From Trichoplusia ni (taxonomy: Eukaryota; Arthropoda; Insecta; Lepidoptera; Noctuidae): a stretch of DNA of 64,000 bases. Under the pieces are notes generated by a model that worked only from the letters and a program-made list of their open reading frames with translations, ran no database searches and had not been told where the DNA came from. The stretch is taken from positions 4,960,001 through 5,024,000 of the forward strand of contig NC_039500.1 of NCBI RefSeq assembly GCF_003590095.1, in the 5' to 3' direction. This document shows positions 27,901 to 42,900 of the stretch, piece after piece. Each line of letters begins with the position of its first letter. Within the stretch, counting starts at the first letter, position 1. The position numbers were made by a program, and so were the translations under genes.

Positions 27901-30900
27901 GGGGTGCTCAAATCCAACAGATTAAGTCATCGAAAAATTTGATGCGTGAGAGTCGTCCTTTCTCCGGGCTTACCTAGCCAGCGTTACCATCCCAGTGACG
28001 ATGTGTCGCAAAAAAACGGATTTAACAGCTCTACGCAGCTCCCGTTATTTGCAATGACAGCTTTGCTGACTGAGGGTTTATCAAGACTTTGTTTTTGCGG
28101 ATAAGATTGAGAGCTTCGGGAATTTAATAGTCTTCGGTTGTTGATTCAGACTAGCTTGTAAATAAAGACTTAGTTCGAACGTGTTTTTGAGTAAAAAAGT
28201 TGGAAAAGTATGTCCGTCAATCAATAAAGGTCCAACCATCAATGGTTTTTGACGATGAAACCTAAATATTGGTATTTATATTACGTAAAAAATCTGTTAA
28301 ATTAACCACTTTATACCAATTCAGAAATAACTTCGTTTTATGTTCAAGAGGATAATAAAATCGCGCATTTACTGAAAAACATAATCACAGCGCAATAATA
28401 AAACGCAGTATACACGAGTTCACCCAACTATACCTTTGAAAAGGAAATAAAAATGGGCTGTAAATAGGGTTGGCGCGCTGCGAAACGCTTTCTCCGATAT
28501 TGGCTGGATTCGTTTGAAGTTCAGGATAAGATAATTCTCGAAACCAACATATTATTATTTTGCAGATGGTTTTATGTTTTTTATATCTGAGTTGTTAACT
28601 GAACTCAGTACTTTTATTAGTCGAAATTAACAGTCAGGTAAAGTACTCAGTATTTTTATTAGTCTAAATAAAATTAATTCATTAGTCAGGTAAAGTACCA
28701 ATGTGATTTTTGCAAATTAATATACCTATATACTCTCCGCCAACTGCAATGACCTAGACTGGTGATCAATGCTCAAAGCTAAATTACCATATCTCAACTG
28801 TTTCAATGTACGCTGTAGTGCTCTATAACAAAATATAACGAGTATTAAAATAAAAATAAATTGTATTGTTGTATTTTCTATTAAATGATGCAACGGTTTA
28901 CTCACCCGTATTCGTCGGGAGTGCCTGACTAGTTTCGGACTCAACCGGAGTCCTTAATCAAATACGCCTGAGTAAATCGTTGCATCATTTAACAATTATT
29001 ATTATAAAAATAGTATTTTCTATCACCAAATTGACCAACAACTCTACATTAAAACTATTGACACTAATCCACTTTTAATAGTTGATCCAAACATTGCAGT
29101 GTTTTACCAAGGCAGCCCTTAAACGATAATACTAGACTTGACCCCGATTTCACTTGAATCACAATGTAGGCAGGTCATGGTCTCGCGCCGCCTGAAAATT
29201 GGGTCGCCTGAAAATGTCCACTGAAATGACGAATGCAGTTTTACTACTAAATTACTTTTAAATTCGCTATTAATTATTTAATGGTCTATTTGTGTATGAA
29301 ATAAGGTGTTAATTAATAATGTTTTGTCGCGGAAATATCATATTTTTTTGAAAAATAGCTCAGGGACTACGGATTGGTTGTTGTTCATTGACTCGATATA
29401 CAGCTGAATCAAAAAAGTTAAAATAACTTACCTGAAATGATTAGTGCGACAGTTGTTTTACATATTTCAAGAATCAAGATACTGTAATTCAATGTTTACT
29501 TCAAAGTTCACAATACTTTAAATAATCGCATACTAATTATGGTAAGATAACTCTTTCGTTTGTTGCAATTATTTACGACTGCACGAATAGATTTTTCAAA
29601 TAATTAAAATATAACATTTGCAATAGAACAGCGATTACATTATTGATTTCAAAATCAAAATAAATCAAGCAACAATTATCCATCAAATTGCAATAAAGCA
29701 AGCAAATGTTGCCATAAATAAAAAATAAATTGTGTGCGAGCCAATCGTGTTGCCAACTACATATTTCCTACCATAAAATTGATATAGACGGCCAATACAG
29801 CAGTTAAAATCCGTTTCCCATCAATGTTCATGTAACATGCGTCCTATAGTTGTCACTTTATGGACATAAGCCATAGTTAGGGCATAACATTTCCTATCTT
29901 AATGGCTCTTTGGAAGCAATAAGGTTTTACGAGCAATTCACTTGCACTCGTTTGTGGTGCGAGGGAAGAAGACATTTGTTGGATTATTCAATTTTGTTTA
30001 CGTTTTTGGTCTTTAGTAACAGTTTGCTTATCTGAAGCTAGATTTTAGCCGGTTCTGGACTTGAGGGTAAGGAATTTGGGTTATATTCAATCGCTTTACT
30101 CTCTCTACTTTTATATAGCATTTACAAAGCATGATATTAGTATGAAACTAAAGGTGATAGATTCGTATTTTGGACATACAGCATAAAAACTCACCACTCA
30201 ATAATAGTGTGACAAAAATTATCTCTTCAATCCTTGATAAATAAATTGAGTAAATAAAGTAAAAAGCATCAAACAAATACACGTGAACCATTCCAACTGC
30301 GAAAGGAACCAAATAATTTACTGTTTCCGCTTTTAATTTCTCCAAGAGCCCGTATCGATATTATTACTCGCTTCCTATATTTTCCCTTCATGTTCAATTG
30401 TTATTTTACTCAGTTTTTGCCCAATTGGTTTTGAATAGCGGTAGAATGTGAATTTATTATTCCAACCCCGTTTAATACAAAAAGGCACCATTTTTATTCT
30501 AAGTCCCTTGTTCAGTTATGCTGAAATCGATGTAGTTTTTTTTCTAGCTTTAGTTACAAATGTAGAATATCATTTGAATAGATTATTGGAAAGGATTGTT
30601 TGAATCTCGGTATTATAACGTGCATTGCATACCGCATTTCTGTGGCAGCGGTATTTCTGCAAGCATAACATTTTGTTTTAATAATTTATCTGAGAGATAG
30701 GAGTAACTAATATCGTTAGATTATTTACTTAATCCTTTATGTAGTAGAAATGGAATAGCATGTAATCGTGTGATGAAGAAATATTGTGTCAATTCGTTGA
30801 TTCTAAAACCCGCATTGCGTATATGATGATCGAACCTCTTAGAATATTATTTGCGAACTTGTGCAATTCTGTATCAAGTTTTTATCTAAAAGAGTATGGT

Positions 30901-33900
30901 TTTCTTACCGAGTGTCCTTCAGGGATATGACATTTCGGAACTGCGCATCTAGCCCTCTGCCTTTTTAGGCATAGATACTAGACACAGAAACATTTTGATC
31001 ATTTTTTCCGTTTACAGTGTTAGGAAAGTTTCAGGCTAGTTTAAGATCAGTATCAAACAAAATTAAAAAGAAGTACTGGTGAAAGACTAGTCCATAATTC
31101 CTATTTTTTTTTTCTTAAAGTATGCACTGTTTATAGCTCTGCATATACTCAGCGCCGAACATGCGACACGATGCATTGGGTTTGGTTAAAAACGTCAATC
31201 CCTCGGCTAATCGTGGAGTAAAATAAATTTGTTATTCTATACATGGTATAGAAACTATATCCCGTATAATCTAGAACAATTCGCTTCAACAAAGTTCCGC
31301 TTCTTCCATTCCGAGTAAGCAAACAAAATCAAAAGAACATCGGATCATTAGAGCTATGTTGTAAGTTTCCCGCGATATCTTCGAGGTTCTAGGGGCCTAC
31401 CACGGCCTCCGAAAGTAAGAAAGCGGTTGTGGTAGTGAAACAACGCTTTACAAAGTGTTTTGCGCCATCTCCCTTTAACTCTGTAAGTATTACTTCGAGA
31501 GCTGGTGGTAGACCCCCCGCAATCATTAATATGGACTTGTCTGAGATGCAGCCTCGCAAACTTCCTTTGTATAGTTCTGCAAATAATGCAAAAGCTAGAT
31601 GTAGGTACGTGAGCAAGCTTCGTAGAAAGATCGGTGTATTAAATGAGTAGATGTATTGTTTAAACATTTAATAAATGATTTCGTTTTTATATTAGATCAC
31701 CGTCGTATAACGAATGAGAAATAAATACACTTATTTAAGAAGATATATTTTAAGGTTCGATCCCCACTCAGGCTAGTAATAATATGAATGCTTCGAAGTT
31801 TGATACTAAAACACCATTGAACGCAAAAGTGAAGGAAAACATCAATAACTAATCTGGATTGAGCTATTCCGGAGTGAGTTAGCGTCATGATTCCTGAAAC
31901 CTATAGGTATGGCAATTAACCAGCAGTGACTTGACGAAATTTCAGTTTATGGATGTCCATCCATGTCGAAATAACAGACGATACTCGCTTTTTATTACTT
32001 ATATTTCCATAACGTGACTGACAAACATGGAGTTTTATTTTCCACACCAACTCACCTCCCCATCTTAAAGGCCTTCTATAATGCCAAATTCTGTACTTCA
32101 CTTTCACAATGTTAACATTTACATATGCAGGTCACTCGACAATGAATGCCTTCACAATAGCTAGGTACGCCCCTTTAGCCTTTAGAACAATGGCGGCCTT
32201 CAGTGCCCGACCCTAAGCTTCCGATAACACCGACCAATTTAATTTAATGTTACCCAGACAGAGATTAAAGTTTTGGAATTAAAGTTAGATAAAATTGTGT
32301 GTTTGTGTTACATTTTCTTTGCATTCTATTTGTGATTTGTATTGTTTGGAACTTATCAATGTTAAATAGATGTATTATTTGAGCTTGTTTTAAATCGATT
32401 CATATTTTCGCCAAGAGATCATTTTATGATGTGAATATAGTATATTGCGAAATAAAACTTTAATTTGCAATTAATATTTCTACAAATTTTGACGATGATT
32501 GTTTAAATTTAATGCTCCAATGTAAGTGTAAAATCGAGGATGTTTGACTTATCGATTATCGAAATAAATGTATGCTAACACGTGCCCTAAAAAATGTGGG
32601 CGTTTACATTACTTAGCATTTTCTTTAATTTGTATACTTACTTAATCATAAAGACAAATTCCTTCCATGTATAATTATCAAAAGAAAAATATTGTTTAAG
32701 AAAATTAGGTTTTCATTTCGTAGTCTTACAACGAATCTACCAAAGAAGCTAGCCTAAAGCTTTTCAATAATAAAAATATACATATTTAATAACATAACGC
32801 CTACAAACACAGACTTATCAATAAGTATGCCTTGGGGCTAGATCCAAAATAAAAACAGGATGGGAGAGGCCAATTAGATGAAAAACAAATGTAAGATTAG
32901 GGTCAACTTTCGCCCGGGGACCACTATTGTTCGCTCATTGGACGTAGCTTCATTTTAATATAATTATTATACTAAGTACATCCCCTAGCCTCGGGCCACT
33001 CGTGTTGTTGTTTCTCTACATTAAATAAGAATACTCGTTTGTTCGTTGATAGTTGCGTAGGATTGTTATTTTAGATAGGTTGACGACCTGCGTCATAGTT
33101 ACTGTAAGCATAGCAGGTTTAATCCGTACGAAATATAATATTCTACTGTTTGTAGGTATATGTTTCTGAACTCCGCCTAAACGACTAGACTGATTTGAAT
33201 GAATTGCTTTTTGGCGTTTTTGGAAAAAAATGCTGTGTGTACGCGAAACTTATTTGAAAATACTTTTATATCATGTTTCAGGCTTATAGTAGAATTAAAA
33301 ACTTTCCTAGACAGTTGTCCAATTTTTTTGTTTTTGTTAAGTCGCAGTGCGAGTTTGTGTAAAAGAGGAATACATAAACTAAGAACATTATATCCCAATG
33401 TACGATACCATACCATTGATACCATAATACCGATATCAATGTGTTTCTTTTGTTTCAGGTATGCAACAAGATCTTCGGCAACGCGTCGGCGCTCGCCAAA
33501 CACAAGCTGACACACAGCGACGAACGCAAGTACGTCTGCATCACGTGCGCGAAAGCGTTCAAGAGACAGGATCATCTGTAAGTGTTTACAAAAAATATAA
33601 TTTAATAAAATTGTAACCTATTATGTCCTGCAGCAAATCATCATCATCATTCCCCTGCCCTTATACCAATTATTTTATTTGGGGTCCGCATAACATGTCT
33701 TCTTCTTCCATACCTTTCTATCGGACGACATCTCACAAGAATCACTCTTTGCAGCCATATCGTCGTTAAGCACCATACTCTCCTGATGACGTAATAATAA
33801 AGTTGCGTCCCTTTGTCGCATTGTGAGTAACAGACATTAATTTTCGTTAAAATAAAAAGTTTAATAATTTGCGATTTAATTAATAAAATAGTTTTTATTA

Positions 33901-36900
33901 CATATAGACTAGGCAGCTAGAAATAATACTTTTGTCTGAATCAAAAACGAATATTGCTCTTTGAAGAATTAATTGAAACTGTTCAGTTCAAATCAAAAAT
34001 AATTATTATTTATTAAAAGACCTTTCATGTCATAAATATCGAAAAAAAATTGTTCGAAGATAATTGTGAGCAATCTTTAAAGACATCTTGAATCAGACAC
34101 TAATCCGCTTAACCCTTACGTTTGGCGAGGTCTCGAGCAAACCTTCATCTTAATCCCTTATCGATGCGCACAAAACAAAATCTCATCAAAGAATAAATAA
34201 ATACGAGAGTATAGTTACTTCATTCTTAATGTTTATGTACAAGATTTGAGCAATACGCTCTTTGAAAAGCAAATTTTAACTTTTCACGACTTCTGCTAAT
34301 GCTAATAGTTTAATAAATGTGAGATGATATGATCAGTCATCTTTTTAGGGTTACTTACGCAAAGGGTAAAAACCTATTATAACGGTCCGCTGTCAGTCCA
34401 TCCGTCCGTAGAGAATCAAGAAATAAATTATTGATTAATGACTATTTGTACCTCATCACCTAATCATCTTATCATATCCTACCCCAATAAATGGGCTAAC
34501 TAACACTGAAATATATTTTTTTCAAATCAGACCAGTAGTTCCTTAGATAAGCGTGTTCAAACATACAAACTCTTTGACTTTATAATATAAGCATAAATGA
34601 TCCCACGGACTGCAATTAACTATAATTCGGGTATTTCGAATTGAATCCTCTATCCTCTCTTTACTCAAATCTAACAAACGAACAGGCAGATAAATTATCG
34701 CAATTACATCATTAGTATGTACGATCCCACAACCGTTAACTATAAAACTAGTTAACTAGTTCAAAAATCAAAACAGTTTAGTGTAGGGGACACATGTCGA
34801 GCCTCGCGTAATGCCCGCAGCTGCGCCGCATGCATACTGATGTGCTGGCTATTAAGTCCTGAGTATTGAGTCAGCGCACTTAGTGTTTATAATGACTTAG
34901 CATAAGGGGTGGGGTAAGAGGGGGTACTTAGGGTAGATTAGGTTGTTTCCGGATAAAAGGACAGTTGTTTATTTTTGTTTGAATGTTTTTTTTTTGGAGA
35001 GCTGTTTAGATGTGAAAGAGTGAACTGTTTAGTGTTAGGAGAAGTATTTAGTAATTCATTACTGCTAATTGATGATCCTGTAGATAGGATCTCACCAGTC
35101 GATATCGCGTGTATGTTCCTGTGTTTACTAAAAATAATTCTGATCAAATAATAAAACGAAATAAAATTATTTTGAACAGCTAATGTATAGATAAAGTATT
35201 TAATGTATATTTGAATATAGAAAAAAGAACAAAAATCAATAAGAATTTATGTTTATGTTACCATTACTGCCCCCAATTTGACCTCGCTAACGCACCCCAA
35301 AGATTTCTCTAATTCACCTGTAAGGGGTGACAGAGTGAGACAGCTATATGATGACAGAGAGGGCGAATGTCACCTGTCACTAATTATGGTTCTGAATAAT
35401 TTAGTAGGTCTATTATGAAAGGCCAAGTGGACAAGTTATAACATTGCAAGTAAGTCAACAATTTATACGTAAATATAACGGTGTAAGCTCATGACTTACC
35501 AAGCTAAAGTGGTGAGACGTGGTTAGATCATTTTTTGAATGTCATTGCTCACCTTATATTATGTTATGAAGCGCATAATTTATCTGATTAGACAGCGATT
35601 GATGAAACACATAGCCAGGGAGTGACAGATGTAAATACCAATAAGTTAAACTTTGCCATTCTGCAGACCAAAAACGAAAGGCGGAATTGAAATAATCTTC
35701 TCAAAATCGAAATCAAAAAGTTTTTATTTCAAATAGGCCGTTTTCCAGGCACTTTTAAAACGTTATAGTAATGGCATTGGCTCTAATTGCGCGGTTCTAA
35801 AAAAAAAGTCATTCGTATGGAGAAGAACCGGCAAGAAACTCCATGTTAGGTGTACCATGCTCCAAAATCAGAAAGACAATAATATCCCCACTAATATTAT
35901 AAATGCGAAAGTAACTCTGTCTGTCTATTTGTCTGTCTGTCTGTCTGTTACGCTTTCACGTCTAAACCACTGAACTGATTTTAATGAAATTTGATACAGA
36001 GATAGAGTTGACCTTGAGAAAGTACATAGGATAGTTTCTATACCGGAATTTTGAAGAGTTCTCTTGGAAACGCGATATAACCGACCTTGACGCGGGCGAA
36101 GCCGCGGGCGAAAAGCTAGTATTCAATAAATTAAGATACTGAACAGAATAAAAACAAAACATATTTGCGAAGTTTCGAACGAACGCCTAAAAGTAATAAC
36201 GATATGTTGATCGCTATTATTTTAACAAAACCTTTACCAAGAGCGTTGAATTAAGTACTTAGAATAGAATCGGTTGCTATCTCTTACTCGATAAGATCAC
36301 TATAGACTTTCCAATTTCCGCTAGAGTCGCTCCTGTTCGTGCCAAAGGAAATGGGTTTAAATTTATAAATTGTATGTTGATACTAAATCAGACTAAGTTT
36401 CTATGTACTGAAAAGTTTACAAGATTTTAAAGAAGTTTTTTGCTCCATAGGCAATATACAATTACGTAAGAGTGATTGTCATACTGGTTATGCTAAGTTT
36501 GGGACTAGATTTTGCTGTTTAAAAGTTGTGGATTTCTTTCTAATGGCCTAGACGCGCATTATTTTTACACGCTGCACTACGGTCGAATGGTATTGAAATG
36601 ACAAGTCAAAATCACGTAACTCGTCGAAAATACCTCAATCCACATTAGGGCAATGATTTTTAACATCATCATACAAATTTCAATGCATCGTTTCCTTTTG
36701 TTACAGCAACGGTCACATGCTGACACATCGTAATAAAAAACCATACGAGTGCAAGGCGGATGGCTGCGGCAAGTCATACTGCGACGCGCGGTCGCTGCGA
36801 CGACATACCGAGAACCATCACCAACCGGCTGCAGCCACGCCTGAGACAAGTAAGATATAGCAACAGTTACAGCAACGATACTTATAATGAATGTTACGTT

Positions 36901-39900
36901 ACACTAATGTGTAACAATAGTGCAAAGATATATGCTTAGATCCAACACCAACAGGCCGAGTTAATTTGCGTGAAAAAGGCATTGTATCAGCTACTGCAAC
37001 ATGCTGTATAACACGTTCGAGTAGATAGTGGGACTGTTGAAAGAAGGCGGATTGTAGTGACAACCATCTTTGGTTGTTGTACATAAGCTCACTTGAACAA
37101 TAGAGTACACTAGTAGAATCAAATCACTTAAACGAATACCGCAACGTGATATATAACTTCCAACGCAACAAAAAGTTGCAAGCAGTGTCGCAATGCAACA
37201 TTGAAACAAAAAATCGTTGATTTTGTAAGTAGGATAGAATTGGATAACCTCAAAATGCATAATATACGTCACGTATCAACGAAATCCTATCAGGAAGGGT
37301 CTGCCCTAATCCCCGTGAGTACCAATTTTTAATCGATCCCTCAAAGGTCTTCAATTTGTTTAATCCCGTTCCTTGAATCGCTGATTAGTTTTGAAATAAG
37401 GTTTTTGGGGGCGCTTGAATGAATTTATCGTGTATTTATGTGGCTTTGAAATTACTTTACTATGTAAATAAGTTTCGCAAACCTTATTTCAACTCGATGT
37501 AATTTTGGTTTCAACAATGTTTTTTATGATTTAGTCGTTGAAGATTGTCGTCGTAGGTTTAAAAAGAGTTTACACGTCAATATATCTTATTATACGTGAC
37601 CCATCGAAAGCTGTGTGTTACGTTTCTTCTGCTCATAAAAGAAGCAACATTCCAACATTTATAGTAGAGCTATACAAAACTGTCTTACTTTAAGTAAAGG
37701 TCTGATAGGCTTGCTTCAAGAGCTCATATTACTCGCGCTAATGTTTCTTTCTATTACCAGGTTCGCCAGCATCAGCCGCCACCAGCGTCATCACAATTGC
37801 CGAGCGGGACGCGACGGCGCAGCGCGTCGGTTCGCCCATATCACCGGCGCGCTCACACCCGCCACATTCCGATGTATGACACCATTTTAGTATAATAATC
37901 TAGTCACATACACACACAGATGCAAATACGCCCGTTAATAGGCTACATACAAATAAAGTACAATCAGACGAAGTAGATACGAGTAGGTAGATGAGTAATT
38001 AATCGTTGTAGTTTTTGAGGGATTTTTAGGTAAAACCATTGACATTATTCAGAATGAATGATTAAAATACTTTAGAGTATCGACAAACTATAAGCATTCT
38101 TCAGTAAATCCATCTATTAACTAAAAATATCGAATACCCAAACCGGTCCATCAATATCACACCGAAGTAGACACGTTACATATGCGATCCATTCCTCAAC
38201 CCGCAAAACATAACCCTAATCCGCTAATTTTCCATCAATTAGTTCATACGTTGCTTTTAGTCCCTCATTAATCTGGCTTTTTATACTTAGCCGTGTCTGG
38301 CGGGTTTCCAACTGCCCAGCCGTGTAAAATTCTACCGTCCTTATTAATTAAGCAATTAGCCCAAAATCCGCGTTCTGTGTGCTCTTTTAATTTGCCACCA
38401 TTAAAGGGTTCGACAAAAAATTCCCGCGGACGATGTTGACCCCGCTCGTGTTTTGTTAATCAACTGGAATCATTTGTGGTTGCAAATAATGTTGTGATAC
38501 CTTTGATAATCTCTTTTGAACTTTTTCGTTAATATGGCATTCCATTGACAATTATACAGGCATTTTCGATTCACACATGTTTTTTTAATGTTTGCGTTTA
38601 AATGTAATGCAACGAACAAACCACATTGTTTTAATTGACACATACCTACAACTAATATCGTTAAATAGGGTTACTTAAATATAAGCTTCCATAAATGACT
38701 TATTTGTTAATGTCTAATCTATAACAGACAATCAATGGGTCATCGAGCATGAACTCGAAACTCCTCTTTTCAGTACTTGAAACCCATTTTTTTCTTCTAC
38801 AAAAAAAAACACTGCAAATTCAGAATTAGATATTCTTAAACTAGCTCAAATCAGCTCTTAGTGGGAAACGAAGCTCTATGTACCATTGCCTTGCAGTCAA
38901 GCAACGGGTCGGAGAAATCTTCGGCGGTGTCAAGCGGCGCGGGCAGTGACTCCAGCCCGCCGTGCACGCCGCCCGCGCCCCCCACACCCCCGGCGCGGCC
39001 CAAGCCGAAGGCTGCCAGCAAACCGAAGACCAGCACGGTAAGATTAGCAACGTCTAAAACTTTTTTCGGAAAATATTTGCTATTTCCACGCATTGATGTG
39101 GTATTCCCTAGCACTAACTAAAGTTTTTCTGAAAACTACAAAAATCTGTTTGGTTCCAACTTTTTTTTAATTCAAGGCATAGTAAAATAAAGATCGTTTA
39201 GAAGCAGTCAAGTCTGGTGCAGCAGGATAATGAACTTTTTCTTGCGATAAAAAAGCGTTTAAAGAGCACTAAAACTTGCGCTAACTATCAAGACTATAAA
39301 TTGGGTTTAAATATTTTATAGTTGTCTTTTAATTTAAAGGAAGCTGCATCGTGGTCGTTATAAAAGGAGTTTCATTACTCAATTATTATGCTATCTGACT
39401 CTCCTTCAGACCTATGACGATGAAAAAGGACCAATTTCAGTTAACAATGCGTACCCCAGTCATATTCTAGAGGATTACATAAAGACCAGTTCCCGAATAA
39501 CGGACTTCGCTATGTAAATAAATTCCACTTAAAATTTACATCAAGTTACGTACGGCAAACAATAACACATATGGTCTAAAACAAAACAGGCTACGGCGTA
39601 GCTAGCAACAATACGGCTACGCTACGTAGCCGACCGCAGACTTCTACAGAGTTTCGTAGCGGACGCAGCAGTAAATCGTATGTTGGACTTGTAGAACAAT
39701 TCAGGCTACGTTGTAGATTGTGTATCGTTAAGTAACGACCGCACACATTTATCTGAGAGTGTGTGTGTGTGTGTGGGTGAGTCCTGAGTAAACTAGATAC
39801 AACTTAGTTAAAGACATTAGCCTGACCCAGTACATTTAATTCAGTTTCAGAACAAGTGTAAGAACGTTATTTAAATGAAATAAAAAACCTATCTTTATAA

Positions 39901-42900
39901 TTAAAACACAATTTGTCTCATCAATAAATATAATAAAAAGATAGCATACTTAAGTCACTGTTTCTAGATTACGAAAATATATAACGCTCGTTATTATAGG
40001 AGAGCCAACATTCAAGCAGAAATATACCCTAAATAAGCACTCTTGGATCATAAAAATATTTGTTTAAGGCGGGGATCGAACCCGCAACACATGGCACATA
40101 GCCATCTATGTCGTAGTGTCCTATTTGGTGTTAATTCATGCAGTAATATTAATGTTATCAATCTGATTGATAAGATAAATGGCTTCGTTATCGTCCGCGA
40201 TCGTTAATTAACTTAATTAAGTTCTATGTTATATTGCAATAAACTAAATTATTATTAATTAATAGCACGTCTCAATTTGAATGAAAATCTATGTTATGTA
40301 TTATATATTTAATAGTGGTTCACAGCAAACTCCACTACCGCCTTTATTGATTGAAATATATTATTAGTTACGTTAAGTGTTTTATTATAGTTAACTGGAA
40401 TTAAAATAATACAAACATTTAGACAGTATTAGTATCGGTTTGATAATGCCAATATCAAATAATCATTGGAAAAGCTTATTAATGTACAGAACAAAAAAAT
40501 AAGTAGAATTTTACATACAAAAAACAGTTCCTACTTATAAATGTACACACTCACACACATTTATAAATAAAATCGATCAATAGAAGTTTTATACAACTTT
40601 TTGAATCGTATATCCTAAAAAAGGGAAACACAATTGAACATTAAGAACCATCTCGGGAATAATTACTCAATTTTGTAAAACACTTTTAGATAGGGCTTGT
40701 CGACATCAGAGCCTTCTCACTCACGTTCAACTAATTACATAATATTTAATTCAGCAAAACGCCCATCAAAACAACGCCTACGGAATTTAAGGAATATTTA
40801 AATGAAAAAATTTAATCGAATATTTTTTTCGAATGCTGTTATAAATTACTGTATGACTATTTAAATCATGTCTGTTTCTCAGGAAAGAGCTGCATTTTCT
40901 TAAATAGACATGGAACACATAACACACAAGTAATTCGAAACTTTTATATTTTATCATGAACTGTTTATTACAATTATTTGAATCCGTCTCACGAAAGTCT
41001 TTATATTAAAAGTTTTAAACTCGCAACTCTGAGCACTGGTAAAATAATACAATTTTAATAAGATTTCAAATAAAAATTAAAGAAATTCGATAAGCCTCAT
41101 CACTTGTAGCGATTTATTTAAAGTCTATTCTATGGTTCTGATTTCCTAACGACTTCTTACCTATTGACACTCTACGACTGCAACAGCTTTATGAGTCGTT
41201 GGAAACTACTACAGTCTAATTAAAAAGTAAACCACCATAAAATTCAATATCAATTTATTATGAATTCTAATAAGTTTTTCAATAAACAGCTTGTTATTCT
41301 AACAATATAAAGTGTACCGTGGGAACCGGGCCAGAGCGGTGCGGTGTGAATTCTTATGTAAATCGCGATACATCGCCGATCGAGTGCGAATCGCGCAGTG
41401 AATTAAATCGGCCATTCATCAGCCTTTGTAAGGGTTTAATAATTCAGGTGCGGTCGCGGACAGACCCCTACCATGATTTACTACAGATATCTGATGTACT
41501 TAGATTAAATACGAGTTTTGATTTAGTAGAGAATTTGTGTAAAGAATGTGCTCGGTTTGAAATTAATCTTATTTTTGTATTTTAATATTTGGTCTAAGTT
41601 ACGTGGTTGTAAATTTTAGGTAAAAGTTTTACGTTAAAGTAAATTATTTTAATTGAATTTTTTTACATAAATATTACTTATCAAAGCTATTTAAGCTAAT
41701 ATTAATAAAATACGACTTTAATAAGCCGTTATTTACACTTACTAAATATTGTTTTGTACTAAAATACTTTATCTTCATAAAAGCATTCTCATAACCAATC
41801 AGAAGATACCACAAACAGAAAAAAATAAAAAAAAGTCGTTACAAAAACTCCATAAACAGCACGCCATAAAACGCAAAAATTCTCATGGTACGGGGGCTTG
41901 CGAATACGGTCCCGCATTCGTCCACCTGTTCCCATAGACACCAGGGTTAGGGGCTAGTGCGAACCAGCCAACCAGTCCCTAAACTAGATCCTCTAACATT
42001 TCGCAACCCTATGTGAACGATGAGAACTTTCCAATGAGAAATGCGCGGTATTATTATGTTCGGTTTTGTAAACCTATTAGTTTGGGGGCATCGGGCAGTC
42101 TCTATAGAAATGTGTTTAATCTTTACAGGTTAGTGTGTAGGGGAGACTTGAATGCAATAGTATTATTAGATGTTTGGACTGGTGATGTGACGGTTTTTGA
42201 TGCTGTTCTGATTGGTCTTGTTTGCGTTTTTTTATATTTTTAAATTAATGAAGTATAAATATGTTTGTACCTTTATGGTATTGAAAAGACTCCAGAATAT
42301 TGGTGACTATTTAAAGAAATTTTGGATAACTGGTAGATATTGACTAGTGTGTAATTTTAAGTCTAAAATTGTAATATAAATTTCATAACAGAAAAATCTT
42401 ACTAGAGCAATAAATATTTTACGAACATGATTTTCTCTAATTAGATTCACAATGAGTCTAAAGAGTCAGAATTGGCAGAAAAGTCGAATGTATCGTATTT
42501 TCAAAGACATAAAATGAATAATTATAGTAAAATCATTGCAATACAAAGAACTGAATGCGTTAAAAACGATATTCCCATATTTATAAGTGCTTAATAATTA
42601 GGTACTTCAGCTGTAACAATAATTAAAACGTTTATTACGATTTCAATTCGAAATGAAGCATAACACGAGCGACCGCGGCCAACGGAATGTTTTTAAACTC
42701 TCATTAACGCATGAATATGGATACTCCACAGCCCAACCAGCACACGGCAAATTCAAAATATTAAACCTCCCAACAAACATTCCGCAAACCAACGAATCAA
42801 CACAAACATGATGCAACGAAAATAATTTGTACGTATTCATTAAAAACACGCCGACAGGAGCACGGTTCATTTACGTAAAAATTCCTTTACACACAACCAA

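Larger units (their letters stand above)
9987..33458. other. 23.5 kb intron
   Basis: Intron between exons 1 and 2, bounded by GTAAGT and TTTCAG. It contains the tRNA-Lys gene, a SINE-like fragment near 12.3 kb, a Helitron-like copy (13415-13629), short GTGGAAG hairpin elements (12.8-13.8 kb), a degraded GACTCGCA-ended element (24631-24890) and a cluster of foldback elements (25.8-28.9 kb). Less AT-rich blocks that may be regulatory lie near 10440-10740, 20990-21190 and 26480-26600. No other coding exon is evident. Confidence 0.8.

Noticed and set aside
31389..31667. Open frames on both strands over the same 280 bases
   Set aside because: Neither product is recognisable. The mixed composition more likely reflects an interspersed repeat or conserved noncoding block than a gene.
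31750..31775. GGTTCGATCCCC, a B-box-like word that could mark a tRNA or SINE
   Set aside because: No other cloverleaf part or A box is seen nearby, so evidence is too thin for a feature.
33177..33575. 132-codon open frame on the - strand
   Set aside because: It is the antisense shadow of exon 2, whose + strand frame encodes clear zinc fingers with good splice sites.
33640..33655. CATCATCATCAT run
   Set aside because: A short simple repeat with no array structure; spacing does not fit a CRISPR or satellite.
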